From the NCBI GenBank assembly GCA_020637435.1, contig JACJVW010000001.1, positions 620,001 through 684,000 on the forward strand: a stretch of DNA of 64,000 bases. The letters run 5' to 3'. This document shows positions 35,975 to 43,917 of the stretch, piece by piece. Below the pieces are notes generated by a model. It saw only the letters and a list, made by a program, of their open reading frames with translations. It did not search any database and had not been told where the DNA came from. Numbering within the stretch: position 1 is the stretch's first letter; the number at the start of each line of letters is the position of its first letter. The position numbers and the translations under genes are program-made. Source of the stretch: Candidatus Woesearchaeota archaeon. Its GTDB lineage: Archaea > Nanobdellota > Nanobdellia > Woesearchaeales > JACJVW01.

Positions 35975-36372
35975 ACGATCACGCTCGCTACTTTTGCTAC
36001 CGCAGGGTACCTTTCACACACTTCCTTTGCGATAGCTCCTTTGAAGATGGTGCCTTTAGGGTTGCCTTTCTCATCTTTGAGCACGACGACCGCATTATCT
36101 TCGAACTTCACACGCATGCCGTCCTGTCTTCGAAATTCTTTCTTCTGACGGACAACGATACCTAAGACAACCTGTTTTCTCATCTCGGGTTTTCCTTTCT
36201 GCACAGAGCACATAACCATGTCCCCTATGCCTGCAGCGGGGATGCGCCCTTTTACTGTCTTATGGCCTTTAACACTGAAGATCTTTACGACCTTGGCCCC
36301 AGAGTTGTCACAAGTGGGTACAATTGCGCCCACAGGGAGCGCCCGTGTGATTCTTGATTTGAGTGGTAGCAT
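35971..36372 (-). CDS. rpl14: 50S ribosomal protein uL14
   Basis: A 133-aa protein: PVGAIVPTCDNSGAKVVKIF and GDMVMCSVQKGKPEMRKQVV, ending at AVAKVASVIV. Typical archaeal length. Confidence 0.96.
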   Translation of the reverse strand: MLPLKSRITRALPVGAIVPTCDNSGAKVVKIFSVKGHKTVKGRIPAAGIGDMVMCSVQKGKPEMRKQVVLGIVVRQKKEFRRQDGMRVKFEDNAVVVLKDEKGNPKGTIFKGAIAKEVCERYPAVAKVASVIV

Positions 36373-36382
36373 TGTTCATACC

Positions 36383-36745
36383 TTAATTCTTGTCGTGGAT
36401 ATTGCCGATCTTTTCGATGACCACTGTGTGGATAGTCTTACTGATCGGCCGGGTTTCCATGATCCTGACGATGTCCCCTTCCTGAGCATTGATACTAGGG
36501 GGATTATGTGATCTGATTCTGGTCTTGACCTTCAGATACCTTTCATATTTAGGAACATATTGTCTTCGTTCCCATTCCACAATGCAGCTTTTCTGCATAC
36601 GTGCACGTACGACGACTCCTGTGAATTGCTTGCCTCGCAGACTGATAGTACCTGTATATGGGCAGTTCCTCTCGGTCTCCTTGATTTCCGTTGGGGTGTT
36701 CTTGACAGGCACTCCAATATTCCTTATCTTGTTTTTTTGAGCCAT
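36383..36745 (-). CDS. rps17: 30S ribosomal protein uS17
   Basis: A 120-aa OB-fold protein: ISLRGKQFTGVVVRARMQKS and the KVKTRIRSHNPPSINAQEGD region. The start overlaps the end of rnp1 by 22 nt. Confidence 0.95.
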   Translation of the reverse strand: MAQKNKIRNIGVPVKNTPTEIKETERNCPYTGTISLRGKQFTGVVVRARMQKSCIVEWERRQYVPKYERYLKVKTRIRSHNPPSINAQEGDIVRIMETRPISKTIHTVVIEKIGNIHDKN

Positions 36746-36954
36746 TTTTTTAATCGTTCATCATGGCGGCCGACCAGGTCTTTACCAGGCACACGCGCGC
36801 CGTCTATGATGAATATGCTGTTGTGTTTGATGAAAGTGTTCATTCCGTCCTTGTGCTGGACAAGTACAGTCGAAGAGGTTTCTTCGACAACTTCACCTTC
36901 AGTTGTTTTTCCCGGGGCCTCCACGATGATGTGTTTTCCCAGTAATCGTATCAT
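36724..36954 (-). CDS. rnp1: RNase P protein component 1 (Pop4/Rpp29 family)
   Basis: A 76-aa protein-subunit of RNase P, which matures tRNA 5' ends. It has the Sm-like barrel pattern of the family: MIRLLGKHIIVEAPGKTTEG, a central beta segment, and the AVIDGARVPGKDLVGRHDER-like end (here FIIDGARVPGKDLVGRHDER). Its place between rpl29 and rps17 is the conserved archaeal position. It overlaps rpl29 by 4 nt. Confidence 0.93.
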   Translation of the reverse strand: MIRLLGKHIIVEAPGKTTEGEVVEETSSTVLVQHKDGMNTFIKHNSIFIIDGARVPGKDLVGRHDERLKKWLKKTR

Positions 36955-37136
36955 TTGCTCCTAAGTAGGGTATTGATACGTGCGATTGTCCTTTTGAATT
37001 GTCTGACTTGCCCAGGATTCTTTGGCGTTGTACCTATGGCAATCTGAGCATTCTCCTTCATGAGTTCCTTCTTGATTTCGACGAGCTTTTCTTCAAGCTC
37101 CTCTTTTCCCATGCTCTGCAATTCTTTGATCTTCAT
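36951..37136 (-). CDS. rpl29: 50S ribosomal protein uL29
   Basis: A 61-aa two-helix protein: MKIKELQSMGKEELEEKLVE and KNPGQVRQFKRTIARINTLL. It overlaps rps3 and rnp1 by 4 nt each. Confidence 0.95.
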   Translation of the reverse strand: MKIKELQSMGKEELEEKLVEIKKELMKENAQIAIGTTPKNPGQVRQFKRTIARINTLLRSK

Positions 37137-37819
37137 TCTTTCTTCTCCTCAGTTGCTTCGGTTTCCTCTGCTTCTGAGATTTCTTCTTTGACATCCTCAA
37201 CCTGTCCTACCTGCTCATCTGATGGCAGATGCACTGAGATATTATCAGGCAATACAAGGTCAGGCGGCATGATGCTGACTTGGATACCGATGATTCCTGT
37301 CTTCAGTTTAGCGACCGTCTTGGATTTGAGGACCCCTGCTACAGCGACATCGCCGCACTTCTTAAGGTAGCCCTGGTAGAATCTCCATCTTTTTGCGCGT
37401 GTCCCAGGAATCTTTCCGGTAATGAGGATCTCAATTCCAAGCGCCCCGGAGTTCATGACATCTTCCATAACTTTGTGACCGATACCTTTGAACCTCCCTG
37501 CACCGAATCTTTCTAAGGTAGATGCGATTCTCTCCGCAACAATATTTGCATCAAGGTTCACGTTTTCTACTTCTTCGATTTCGATCTGAGGTTTATCAAG
37601 GCCGAAACCTTTTCTGATACTTTCAGTAAGGGCTTTTATCTTCTCGCCCTTTCTGCCTACGATAAATCCAGGTCTTGAGGCTTTGATTATGACTTTGTCT
37701 CCAAGAGGCGTTCTTTTAAGTGAGGTGCTGCTATGGCCTACATTCTTGAGATTGCTCTGGATGTGTTCCTCTATCATGAACTCTTTCATCCTTCCCTGAA
37801 CAAATTTTTTCTCTATCAT
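37133..37819 (-). CDS. rps3: 30S ribosomal protein uS3
   Basis: A 228-aa protein. N-terminal KH domain (KVIIKASRPGFIVGRKGEKI, with the GRKGEKI loop) and C-terminal S3 domain (GHKVMEDVMNSGALGIEILI and KRWRFYQGYLKKCGD), then a Glu-rich tail of about 25 residues. Confidence 0.97.
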   Translation of the reverse strand: MIEKKFVQGRMKEFMIEEHIQSNLKNVGHSSTSLKRTPLGDKVIIKASRPGFIVGRKGEKIKALTESIRKGFGLDKPQIEIEEVENVNLDANIVAERIASTLERFGAGRFKGIGHKVMEDVMNSGALGIEILITGKIPGTRAKRWRFYQGYLKKCGDVAVAGVLKSKTVAKLKTGIIGIQVSIMPPDLVLPDNISVHLPSDEQVGQVEDVKEEISEAEETEATEEKKE

Positions 37820-38439
37820 TCTTGCCCCTCTTTCACGTCTTCTTTCTTGGCTTTCGGCTTCTCTGCAACCTGTGCTTTTTCTTTAACAGGAGCTTCTTCA
37901 TTCTTAGTAACCGGTTCTTTGGCAGGTGCTGCTTTCTGTCCAATAACAGTTTCTTCTTTCTTAGGCGCCTTCTTAGCAGCCTTTTTGGAAGAGGGTTTCT
38001 TAACGATAGCTTCTTCAACAACAAGCTCCACATGAGCTCTTTTCATGACGCCTCGCTGTCTTCCATAATGCATCCTTTGCTGCCCTCTCTGGGCACAGAA
38101 GTGGACTATCTTTAGACCCTCCGTATTAAGCCCTTTGTACTGAGCATTGCTCTCAGCGCTTTTGACAAGCTTAAGGATAACTCCTGCCGCTTTCATAGGG
38201 TATCTTCCAGGACCTATTCCGGTGCGATGTCCTGTTCCGCCTCGGTTATACCTTCTCATAGGCATAGCGTAGGTTTCCTTAAGGACACCTTCTAGGGCTT
38301 TTTTGGCATAAGCGACAGTTTTGCCCTTCAGATGATTGCAGATCTCTATGGCCTGTTTAGGGGAGATACTCACATCTACTGCGCAAGCGCGCACCATGTT
38401 CTCTTTCATATCCTTGAATGCGTAATTGTATTTTGTCAT
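37816..38439 (-). CDS. rpl22: 50S ribosomal protein uL22 with Lys/Glu/Ala-rich tail
   Basis: A 207-aa protein. The core (YNRGGTGHRTGIGPGRYPMK, then the MHYGRQRGVMKRAHVELVV loop that lines the exit tunnel) ends near residue 150. The remaining ~55 residues are a low-complexity Lys/Ala/Glu/Pro tail. It overlaps rps3 by 4 nt. Confidence 0.95.
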   Translation of the reverse strand: MTKYNYAFKDMKENMVRACAVDVSISPKQAIEICNHLKGKTVAYAKKALEGVLKETYAMPMRRYNRGGTGHRTGIGPGRYPMKAAGVILKLVKSAESNAQYKGLNTEGLKIVHFCAQRGQQRMHYGRQRGVMKRAHVELVVEEAIVKKPSSKKAAKKAPKKEETVIGQKAAPAKEPVTKNEEAPVKEKAQVAEKPKAKKEDVKEGQE

Positions 38440-38441
38440 TT

Positions 38442-38822
38442 TTACTTAACAGACACACTTGAACTTGATTTTGTAGCGCCAACACCAGGGTTACTGTGAG
38501 AGACTTTGCTCTTCGATAGTGAAAATTCACCGAGGTATCTGCCGACCATCTCCGAGGTGATAGTCAGGCTCCTGAATTCTTTTCCATTGTAAACATCGAT
38601 AGTCTTGCCGATCATCTCAGGAAGCACGACAAGGTCACGACTGTGGGTCTTGACCTTTCCCTTCTTCTGAAGTTTGTCAAGGACTATTTTCTGGGATGCT
38701 CGAAAGCCCCTCTTGATGTTCCTTCGTACTCGTGAAGTAGCCAGCTCAGCGAACTCTTTTGCAGTGAGCTTGGAAAGCTCTTCTTCGCTTAGGCCACGGT
38801 AAGTGAATTCTTTCTTTGCCAT
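38442..38822 (-). CDS. rps19: 30S ribosomal protein uS19
   Basis: A 126-aa protein: YRGLSEEELSKLTAKEFAEL (archaeal N-terminus), the KVKTHSRDLVVLPEMIGKTI motif and YNGKEFRSLTITSEMVGRYL. Normal. Confidence 0.96.
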   Translation of the reverse strand: MAKKEFTYRGLSEEELSKLTAKEFAELATSRVRRNIKRGFRASQKIVLDKLQKKGKVKTHSRDLVVLPEMIGKTIDVYNGKEFRSLTITSEMVGRYLGEFSLSKSKVSHSNPGVGATKSSSSVSVK

Positions 38823-38834
38823 TGAGTATCACAT

Positions 38835-39551
38835 CTATTTCTTCGTCCGGCCAGTCCTTCTTGCTCGAACCATACCGACCTTTCTTCCAGGTGGTGCGTT
38901 CCTTGGAGCGACACGTGCTTTTGATTTTCGGCTTGATCTTGCGTTACCGAAAGGATGGTCGACTGCGTTCATAGCGCCACCAGACACCTTAGGATATAGC
39001 TTGTTCTTTGCCTTAGCTTTGTAGTAGGCATTGCCTGCCTTCATAAGGGGCTTATCCTGTCGCCCATTACCAGCAAGAACACCTATGTTTGCTCTACAGT
39101 TACCATGCAGCTGCTTAGTCCTCTTTGAGGGAAGTTCCACAACTACTCTGTCTTCGGTCTTGTTGACCACTTTAGCGAATGCTCCTGCACTTCGGCAGAA
39201 TTTACCGCCATCACCAGGAACTGCTTCAATATTATAGATGACCGTTCCAGAAGGTATGTCTTTCAAGGTAACCGTATCTCCCGGTCTCTGTACTTCGGAT
39301 ACACCGTGAGTGACGGTATCTCCAACCTTGATGCCTTCTGGTGCGAGGAGTAGGCTTACAGCTTCGTCTGCATATTCTACTACTGCGAGAGGTGCACTAT
39401 GACCTCTACATTTGACGATATCGACCACGTTGCCTACCACAGCATCCTCTACAAGAGGCCTGTGCCTTGCTTCTCCTTTGTACTTGAAGCTAGGTGCCTT
39501 GTATCGTGGACTTCCACTTCCTCGTGCCTGTGAGATTATTCTTTTTCCCAT
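38835..39551 (-). CDS. rpl2: 50S ribosomal protein uL2
   Basis: A 238-aa protein close to the peptidyl-transferase centre. GDTVTLKDIPSGTVIYNIEA and the C-terminal VSGGAMNAVDHPFGNARSS segment carry the conserved functional residues, including the His in NAVDHPFG. Confidence 0.97.
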   Translation of the reverse strand: MGKRIISQARGSGSPRYKAPSFKYKGEARHRPLVEDAVVGNVVDIVKCRGHSAPLAVVEYADEAVSLLLAPEGIKVGDTVTHGVSEVQRPGDTVTLKDIPSGTVIYNIEAVPGDGGKFCRSAGAFAKVVNKTEDRVVVELPSKRTKQLHGNCRANIGVLAGNGRQDKPLMKAGNAYYKAKAKNKLYPKVSGGAMNAVDHPFGNARSSRKSKARVAPRNAPPGRKVGMVRARRTGRTKK

Positions 39552-39552
39552 T

Positions 39553-39804
39553 TTACATTAGACCCAGATTAGTTGCAATATCAATTGCAGGGTGTTCTGC
39601 TGAGAATCGGACATAAGCCCTTTTCTCTCCTCCTACAGTGATGTAGGTATTGACTTTTTCTACTTTGACGCTAAACATCTCCTCGATAGCTTTCTTAACA
39701 TCAGCTTTGGTTGATTTAAGCGCTACCGCAAAGATAAGTTTATTCTCTGATTCCATAAGTCTAAGCGACTTCTCGGTCGAAAGTGCATATTTGATAACAT
39801 CCAT
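39553..39804 (-). CDS. rpl23: 50S ribosomal protein uL23
   Basis: An 83-aa protein at the tunnel exit, where SRP and the translocon dock. It starts at ATG 39804 (MDVIKYALSTEKSLRLMESE), right after the rpl4 stop; the longer ORF to 39876 lies inside rpl4. Core: KADVKKAIEEMFSVKVEKVN and GGEKRAYVRFS. Confidence 0.95.
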   Translation of the reverse strand: MDVIKYALSTEKSLRLMESENKLIFAVALKSTKADVKKAIEEMFSVKVEKVNTYITVGGEKRAYVRFSAEHPAIDIATNLGLM

Positions 39805-39805
39805 T

Positions 39806-40612
39806 TTACGCGAACAACCCTTTGCTTTTGATTTTCTCGACTGCTTGTTCCGTGAAAAGAGTAAGTCTTCCTGCATGGTTTCCTGGCGCTAGGTCCTTCA
39901 CGTTAAGCTGGTCTGCGATAGCGATATCGATGCCTGCAAGATTCCTTGCGGACTTTGAAAGATCGCACGGCTCGGACACAACAAAAAGAACGCCTTTTCT
40001 TTTCTTGTATCTACGCCCTCGTGCCTTTCCTCTTCCTGCCCTTACTTTCTTGACAGCGCTTCGGGTGAGCTCTTCAGTTAGGCCAAGGCTTTCAAGGCAT
40101 ACTCGAAGGTCCTTTGTCTTCTTGACTGACTGGAACTCTTTTGATAATGCGAACGGATAATCTGGAGCGAGGACATGGCCTCTTGAAGAGACGATCTCGG
40201 CATTCATAGTTGCAGAAAGGGCACTTCTTATTGCTTTACGATTCTCTTTCTTGTTGATCTTTGCCTCCCAAATTTTGTCGGAAGTAGGGGCATGAGCCCG
40301 TCGTCCACCGACCGTACCAGGAGCCTCAGCACCAACCCAGTTGAATCGGGTGCCTCTTCTGGAGAGGATCTTTCTCGGAACACGGGATATACCTAGTCCG
40401 TAAGAACCTCTGTATTTTCTTCGTCGTCGGGAGAGGGTCGCAGCGTATTTCATACCTGCTCGCACATCTGCTCCGTAAGCCATACGCCCATTGGTAGCAA
40501 GTGCCTTGAACACTTTTGCGATCAAGTCTTCACGTACAGGTTCAGTGAACTGAGCAGGTAACTCTATTTCGCCTACCTTTGCAGCTTTTCCGTCTTTGAT
40601 TGGGATTTTCAT
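39806..40612 (-). CDS. rpl4: 50S ribosomal protein uL4
   Basis: A 268-aa protein. The conserved tunnel loop appears as GLGISRVPRKILSRRGTRFN and VGAEAPGTVGGRRAHAP, with an archaeal C-terminal domain (FVVSEPCDLSKSARNLAGID). It lies 1 bp after rpl3. Confidence 0.97.
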   Translation of the reverse strand: MKIPIKDGKAAKVGEIELPAQFTEPVREDLIAKVFKALATNGRMAYGADVRAGMKYAATLSRRRRKYRGSYGLGISRVPRKILSRRGTRFNWVGAEAPGTVGGRRAHAPTSDKIWEAKINKKENRKAIRSALSATMNAEIVSSRGHVLAPDYPFALSKEFQSVKKTKDLRVCLESLGLTEELTRSAVKKVRAGRGKARGRRYKKRKGVLFVVSEPCDLSKSARNLAGIDIAIADQLNVKDLAPGNHAGRLTLFTEQAVEKIKSKGLFA

Positions 40613-40613
40613 T

Positions 40614-41606
40614 TTACTTCTGTTTTGAATCTAGGCTGACATGCTGTATTTTTGGGGCAGCCTTTGGAGTTCTTCTGTTCGGTCGAAGAGGCAGGTTAAA
40701 CCTGACTAGTCTCTTTGCGGGTCCGAACACAGATCCTTTGATAAGCATGTAAGGGTTCTTGACTCGACCGTATCTGACAAAGCCGCCTTCAGGATTGATG
40801 TTTTCGGGTTCATCACCTACTTTGACGATCCATTTATTGTATTCAGTTCGCTGGTGGTAACCCATCTGTCCTGCGTGAGCAACACGGTACATCATATGTC
40901 CTTGTGCTTTCCAGCCACCGGCAAGACTTCCAGGCCCTCGTTTGGTCTTTTCTGATTTATGATGCCTGATATCGACACCGAATCTTTTGACAGGCCCTTG
41001 GTATCCTTTACCTTTAGTGATACCATGAACATCGACCACATCGCCATCTTTGAAGACTTCTTTAAGGGTAACTTCTTTGCCTATGTTCTCTTTGACAAAA
41101 TTGAGCTGATCATCCTTGCTGCCGCCAACGACCATCTCAAATATCTCAGGCATCTTCTTGCCGGTTCCAGTAAGGGATGGTTGTGTGTAGACGACGATGG
41201 TCATATCATCATATTCAGGAGTAGACTCAAGGTTCGCTTCAGATTTCTTGCTAAGCCTTATTTTTCGCTTCAGATTCTTGTCATTGACTTTGGCGCGCGT
41301 CTCACTGACGACACGTAGTCCTTCAAGACCTTCATTCTTATAGAATCGGGCTGCGAGAATCTTAAGAGGAGGGCATTCGACTACCGTCACAGGAATAAGT
41401 TTGTCAAGGTTCTTCTGTTTACCCTTGGTCTTGCTCTCATCCAGTGTAGTGACATGCGTCATGCCTACCTTGTACCCTGCGAAACCGCAGAGTCGAGCCG
41501 TTTTACTATCTCTCTTGTGATATCTGACACGCGCGTATGGGCGCTGTGCTCTTTTGCGAGGCCAGTATTGCATGGATCCTCTTCGAGGTGCGTTTATTGA
41601 TGGCAT
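40614..41606 (-). CDS. rpl3: 50S ribosomal protein uL3
   Basis: A 330-aa protein, first gene of the 25-gene ribosomal operon. GITKGKGYQGPVKRFGVDIR and KRGPGSLAGGWKAQGHMMYR are the diagnostic L3 motifs, including the Trp-bearing finger near the peptidyl-transferase centre. It starts at ATG 41606, 177 bp after the primase stop, with a structured leader in between. Confidence 0.97.
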   Translation of the reverse strand: MPSINAPRRGSMQYWPRKRAQRPYARVRYHKRDSKTARLCGFAGYKVGMTHVTTLDESKTKGKQKNLDKLIPVTVVECPPLKILAARFYKNEGLEGLRVVSETRAKVNDKNLKRKIRLSKKSEANLESTPEYDDMTIVVYTQPSLTGTGKKMPEIFEMVVGGSKDDQLNFVKENIGKEVTLKEVFKDGDVVDVHGITKGKGYQGPVKRFGVDIRHHKSEKTKRGPGSLAGGWKAQGHMMYRVAHAGQMGYHQRTEYNKWIVKVGDEPENINPEGGFVRYGRVKNPYMLIKGSVFGPAKRLVRFNLPLRPNRRTPKAAPKIQHVSLDSKQK

Positions 41607-41783
41607 TTTCTCTGAATGTAATATTTGGTTATTGCACGTTCACGCTCTTTAAAGCCTCTTCCTGAATCCCTTGCAGAAGATAGCCGCGTTAGCAAGGGTG
41701 TTCTTTTCAGGCTGTTTGTGCATATGGGGATGATGCGATATCATCCACGTGTGAGGTCAGAGAACTCCAACCTCTTTATAAGG
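41607..41783 (-). promoter_or_regulatory. Leader/promoter region of the ribosomal operon with two hairpins
   Basis: A TATA box CCTTATAAAG (41774-41783, minus strand) lies just past the primase stop and would give a leader of about 140 nt before rpl3. Two perfect 7-bp stems lie within it: arms 41728-41734/41740-41746 (GGATGAT/ATCATCC, 5-nt loop) and 41668-41674/41692-41698 (CCCTTGC/GCAAGGG, 17-nt loop). A second TATA-like TTTAAAG at 41648-41654 could give a shorter transcript. A ribosomal-protein autoregulatory leader is plausible but unproven; a small RNA gene is the alternative. Confidence 0.5.
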
Positions 41784-43382
41784 TTATTGTTTTTCTGAAT
41801 CCTTATCTGTCTTCGGAATTTGACCCTCTGTTTCAGGTCCCGATACAGATTTATTCTTGGGTTTCTGTTCTTCTTCAAAAGCTTTGTGGCTGAACACTTT
41901 CTTCCTTGTATACATGACAGGATTCTTTATCCATTTGCAGACGCCGTCGGGGTGGCACACACCAAGGTCCTTGTAATACATAGAGTTCGCGCAATTGGGA
42001 GGAAGTAATTTCCGCTGCTTATGATGACGAAGATGTGCTACAATATCATTCTCACGCAATGGTTCAGGATTCCTCTCATTCCACTCACGGACTTTTTTAT
42101 CGACTTCTTCCGGCGGCCATCCGACATTAAGCAAAAAATTCACAAGAACAAACATAGCTCTTTTCTTACCGTCTTTTAGTCCAGGTAGTATCGCTTTCAA
42201 GCAGGGCGGAAAGAACTGTTCAGGCGCAGCCTCGGTAAGCGCCTGATAATTTACTTCATCTTTAGGAAGTAACTTTTCAGTGTCCTCCCGCTGCAATTCC
42301 CGAACACGGCGTTCGTCTTCCTGCACTTTTCCAAAAAGTGCTTTCGCATCATCCTCTCTTGCAGAGCTTAAAAATTCCTTATCTACAACAACATGCAACG
42401 GTAAAGCTCGTTGTTTGTCAAAGTCAAGGATTTCCTCTGGCGCGACAGGTATGCTGGCAAGGCCTGATTTTTCATGCAAAGAGTACACTAGACGATACAT
42501 ATGTCTTGAAGAGATTAGCAGTGTATCTATCTCGATGACAGAAAGCACATTGAATCTCGGTTGCACGTCAGTTGAGCCGCATGACTGGCAGCAGAGTTTG
42601 CTTTCCTTGCGGGGCATCTTCTCCATGATAGCTCCGCATTTCTCGCAGGATAGGTAATCGATTTCCTCTGTCGTTGTAGCGATATGTTCGCATCGTGGGC
42701 AGGCGAAATCCGTCTTTGTTTGTTCAGTCTTCTTCCCTACTTCCTTAAGACAGCTTTGGCACTCAAGATAGATCGGTTTCTCCGTTATCCTCGTAAGATC
42801 TTCTATAGAGAGCGAATAAGAATTGGCAAAAGTTATCTTATCGGTCCCTATAGTAATATACTTGTCTTTGATATAGTCGACCAGGTATTGCGCGACACGG
42901 CGAGGGAACGCTGGAAATTGCAGTCGGGTCTCAACCCCGAGCACAGTCGGTGGAAATGATTCGAAGGGGACTGCTATATGGAATCCTTTGTTACCACTGA
43001 ACTTGGCGGATAGGCAGGTGATCCCATGCGCCTGCAATGCTTGGACCACAAGATGCGAGGCTATCCTTGATATCTGCCAGTCCTTACTGTCTATATCGAT
43101 GACTAGGTCCCACCCTGCCCGCAAGTCCGCAAGTTCCTGTTGTTTAAGCTGAGCACTGATAGCCAAAGGGTCTTTCCATCTTTCTTCCGACACATGAAAA
43201 GAAGTGACCCCTTGCTTTGCGAACTCCTTTATCTCAGCAGGATACTTAAGCATATCCGGACGTTTGCCAAATCCCTTATCGCCATAGCGGACAGCGACTT
43301 CCCTTCCTTCTGATGCCTTCACCATAGCCTGCGCTATATCATCCCGTGAATAGTAAGATAGCGCCACAGATGTATCCAGCAT
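41784..43382 (-). CDS. priS: one-piece DNA primase: PriS catalytic domain fused to PriL iron-sulfur domain
   Basis: A 532-aa primase that would synthesise replication primers. The archaeo-eukaryotic catalytic site is seen as DIDSKD (Asp96, Asp98) and SGNKGFH (129-135); RHMYRLVYSLHEKSGL, about residue 290, is a conserved primase block. Residues about 207-270 contain three C-x2-C pairs or more, a double zinc-ribbon insert. From about residue 385 the sequence is PriL-like: FPPCLKAIL, LPPNCANSMYYKDLGVCHPD and GVCKWIKNP provide four Cys for a [4Fe-4S] cluster. In most archaea these are separate subunits; the fused form is known from Nanoarchaeum and other DPANN. It is divergent from the Toprim gene, with a TATA box 22-30 nt upstream. 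Confidence 0.93.
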   Translation of the reverse strand: MLDTSVALSYYSRDDIAQAMVKASEGREVAVRYGDKGFGKRPDMLKYPAEIKEFAKQGVTSFHVSEERWKDPLAISAQLKQQELADLRAGWDLVIDIDSKDWQISRIASHLVVQALQAHGITCLSAKFSGNKGFHIAVPFESFPPTVLGVETRLQFPAFPRRVAQYLVDYIKDKYITIGTDKITFANSYSLSIEDLTRITEKPIYLECQSCLKEVGKKTEQTKTDFACPRCEHIATTTEEIDYLSCEKCGAIMEKMPRKESKLCCQSCGSTDVQPRFNVLSVIEIDTLLISSRHMYRLVYSLHEKSGLASIPVAPEEILDFDKQRALPLHVVVDKEFLSSAREDDAKALFGKVQEDERRVRELQREDTEKLLPKDEVNYQALTEAAPEQFFPPCLKAILPGLKDGKKRAMFVLVNFLLNVGWPPEEVDKKVREWNERNPEPLRENDIVAHLRHHKQRKLLPPNCANSMYYKDLGVCHPDGVCKWIKNPVMYTRKKVFSHKAFEEEQKPKNKSVSGPETEGQIPKTDKDSEKQ

Positions 43383-43386
43383 ACAT

Positions 43387-43412
43387 TTTAAGAAACCAAA
43401 GAGCCTTATAAT
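43387..43412. promoter_or_regulatory. Overlapping divergent promoters of primase and Toprim genes
   Basis: Only 35 bp separate the two starts. TTATAA on the minus strand (43404-43412) is 22-30 nt before the primase ATG, and TTTTAAG on the plus strand (43387-43393) is 25-31 nt before the Toprim ATG. Each TATA box therefore lies inside the other gene's core promoter. Confidence 0.5.
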
Positions 43413-43417
43413 AACTT

Positions 43418-43816
43418 ATGCATAAGGTTCGACAGGTAAAAGAAAAACTTGAAGAGTTTGACGCTGCGCTTGCGCTTATCCCTCCAACGATGCCCGCTGT
43501 GGTCGAAGGAAAGAACGATGCGATTGCCCTGCAGGAATTAGGCCTAAACAACCCCCTTATACTGATAGATAGGAGGCCTCTCTACAAAGTTGTCGAAGGT
43601 ATTTCTACGGGGCCTGTAATGATCCTGACAGACCTTGACCATGAAGGGAAAAAGATGTATCGCTACTTGTATCACCATCTGACTCGCCACGGCATAATCA
43701 TAGACAAGGGATTTAGGGATTTTCTTTGGAAAAAGACAACCCTTCGTCAGATAGAAGATTTATCAAGCTACTACCGCAATCTAAAGTTAAAGATCCATGA
43801 AACCCGCTTTGGATAA
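43418..43816 (+). CDS. Toprim-domain protein (UPF0292-like)
   Basis: A 132-aa protein consisting of a single Toprim fold. VEGKNDAIALQELGL holds the catalytic-type Glu30, and ILTDLDHEGKKM holds the DxD pair (Asp72, Asp74). Toprim folds bind Mg2+ in primases, topoisomerases, RNase M5 and OLD nucleases; stand-alone archaeal proteins of this size are uncharacterised. Its divergent pairing with the primase suggests, without proving, a role in nucleic-acid metabolism. Confidence 0.85.
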   Translation: MHKVRQVKEKLEEFDAALALIPPTMPAVVEGKNDAIALQELGLNNPLILIDRRPLYKVVEGISTGPVMILTDLDHEGKKMYRYLYHHLTRHGIIIDKGFRDFLWKKTTLRQIEDLSSYYRNLKLKIHETRFG

Positions 43817-43876
43817 GGCCTAAAGGCATCCCGCGGTTTTCAGCATATCTTTCCTACAGGACATTTTAGCATAACT

Positions 43877-43885
43877 CTTATAAAC
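43877..43885 (+). promoter_or_regulatory. TATA box for htpX
   Basis: CTTATAAAC about 33-41 nt before the ATG at 43918; with the AGGGTG box 6 nt before the ATG this implies a short leader. Confidence 0.45.
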
Positions 43886-43917
43886 ACTTATTTTTGCCAT
43901 AGTTCAGGGTGAAATCA

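Noticed and set aside
41640..41780. C/D box guide RNA in the leader of the ribosomal operon
   Set aside because: ATGAT and CTGA-like fragments occur, but box spacing and terminal stem do not fit a C/D RNA.
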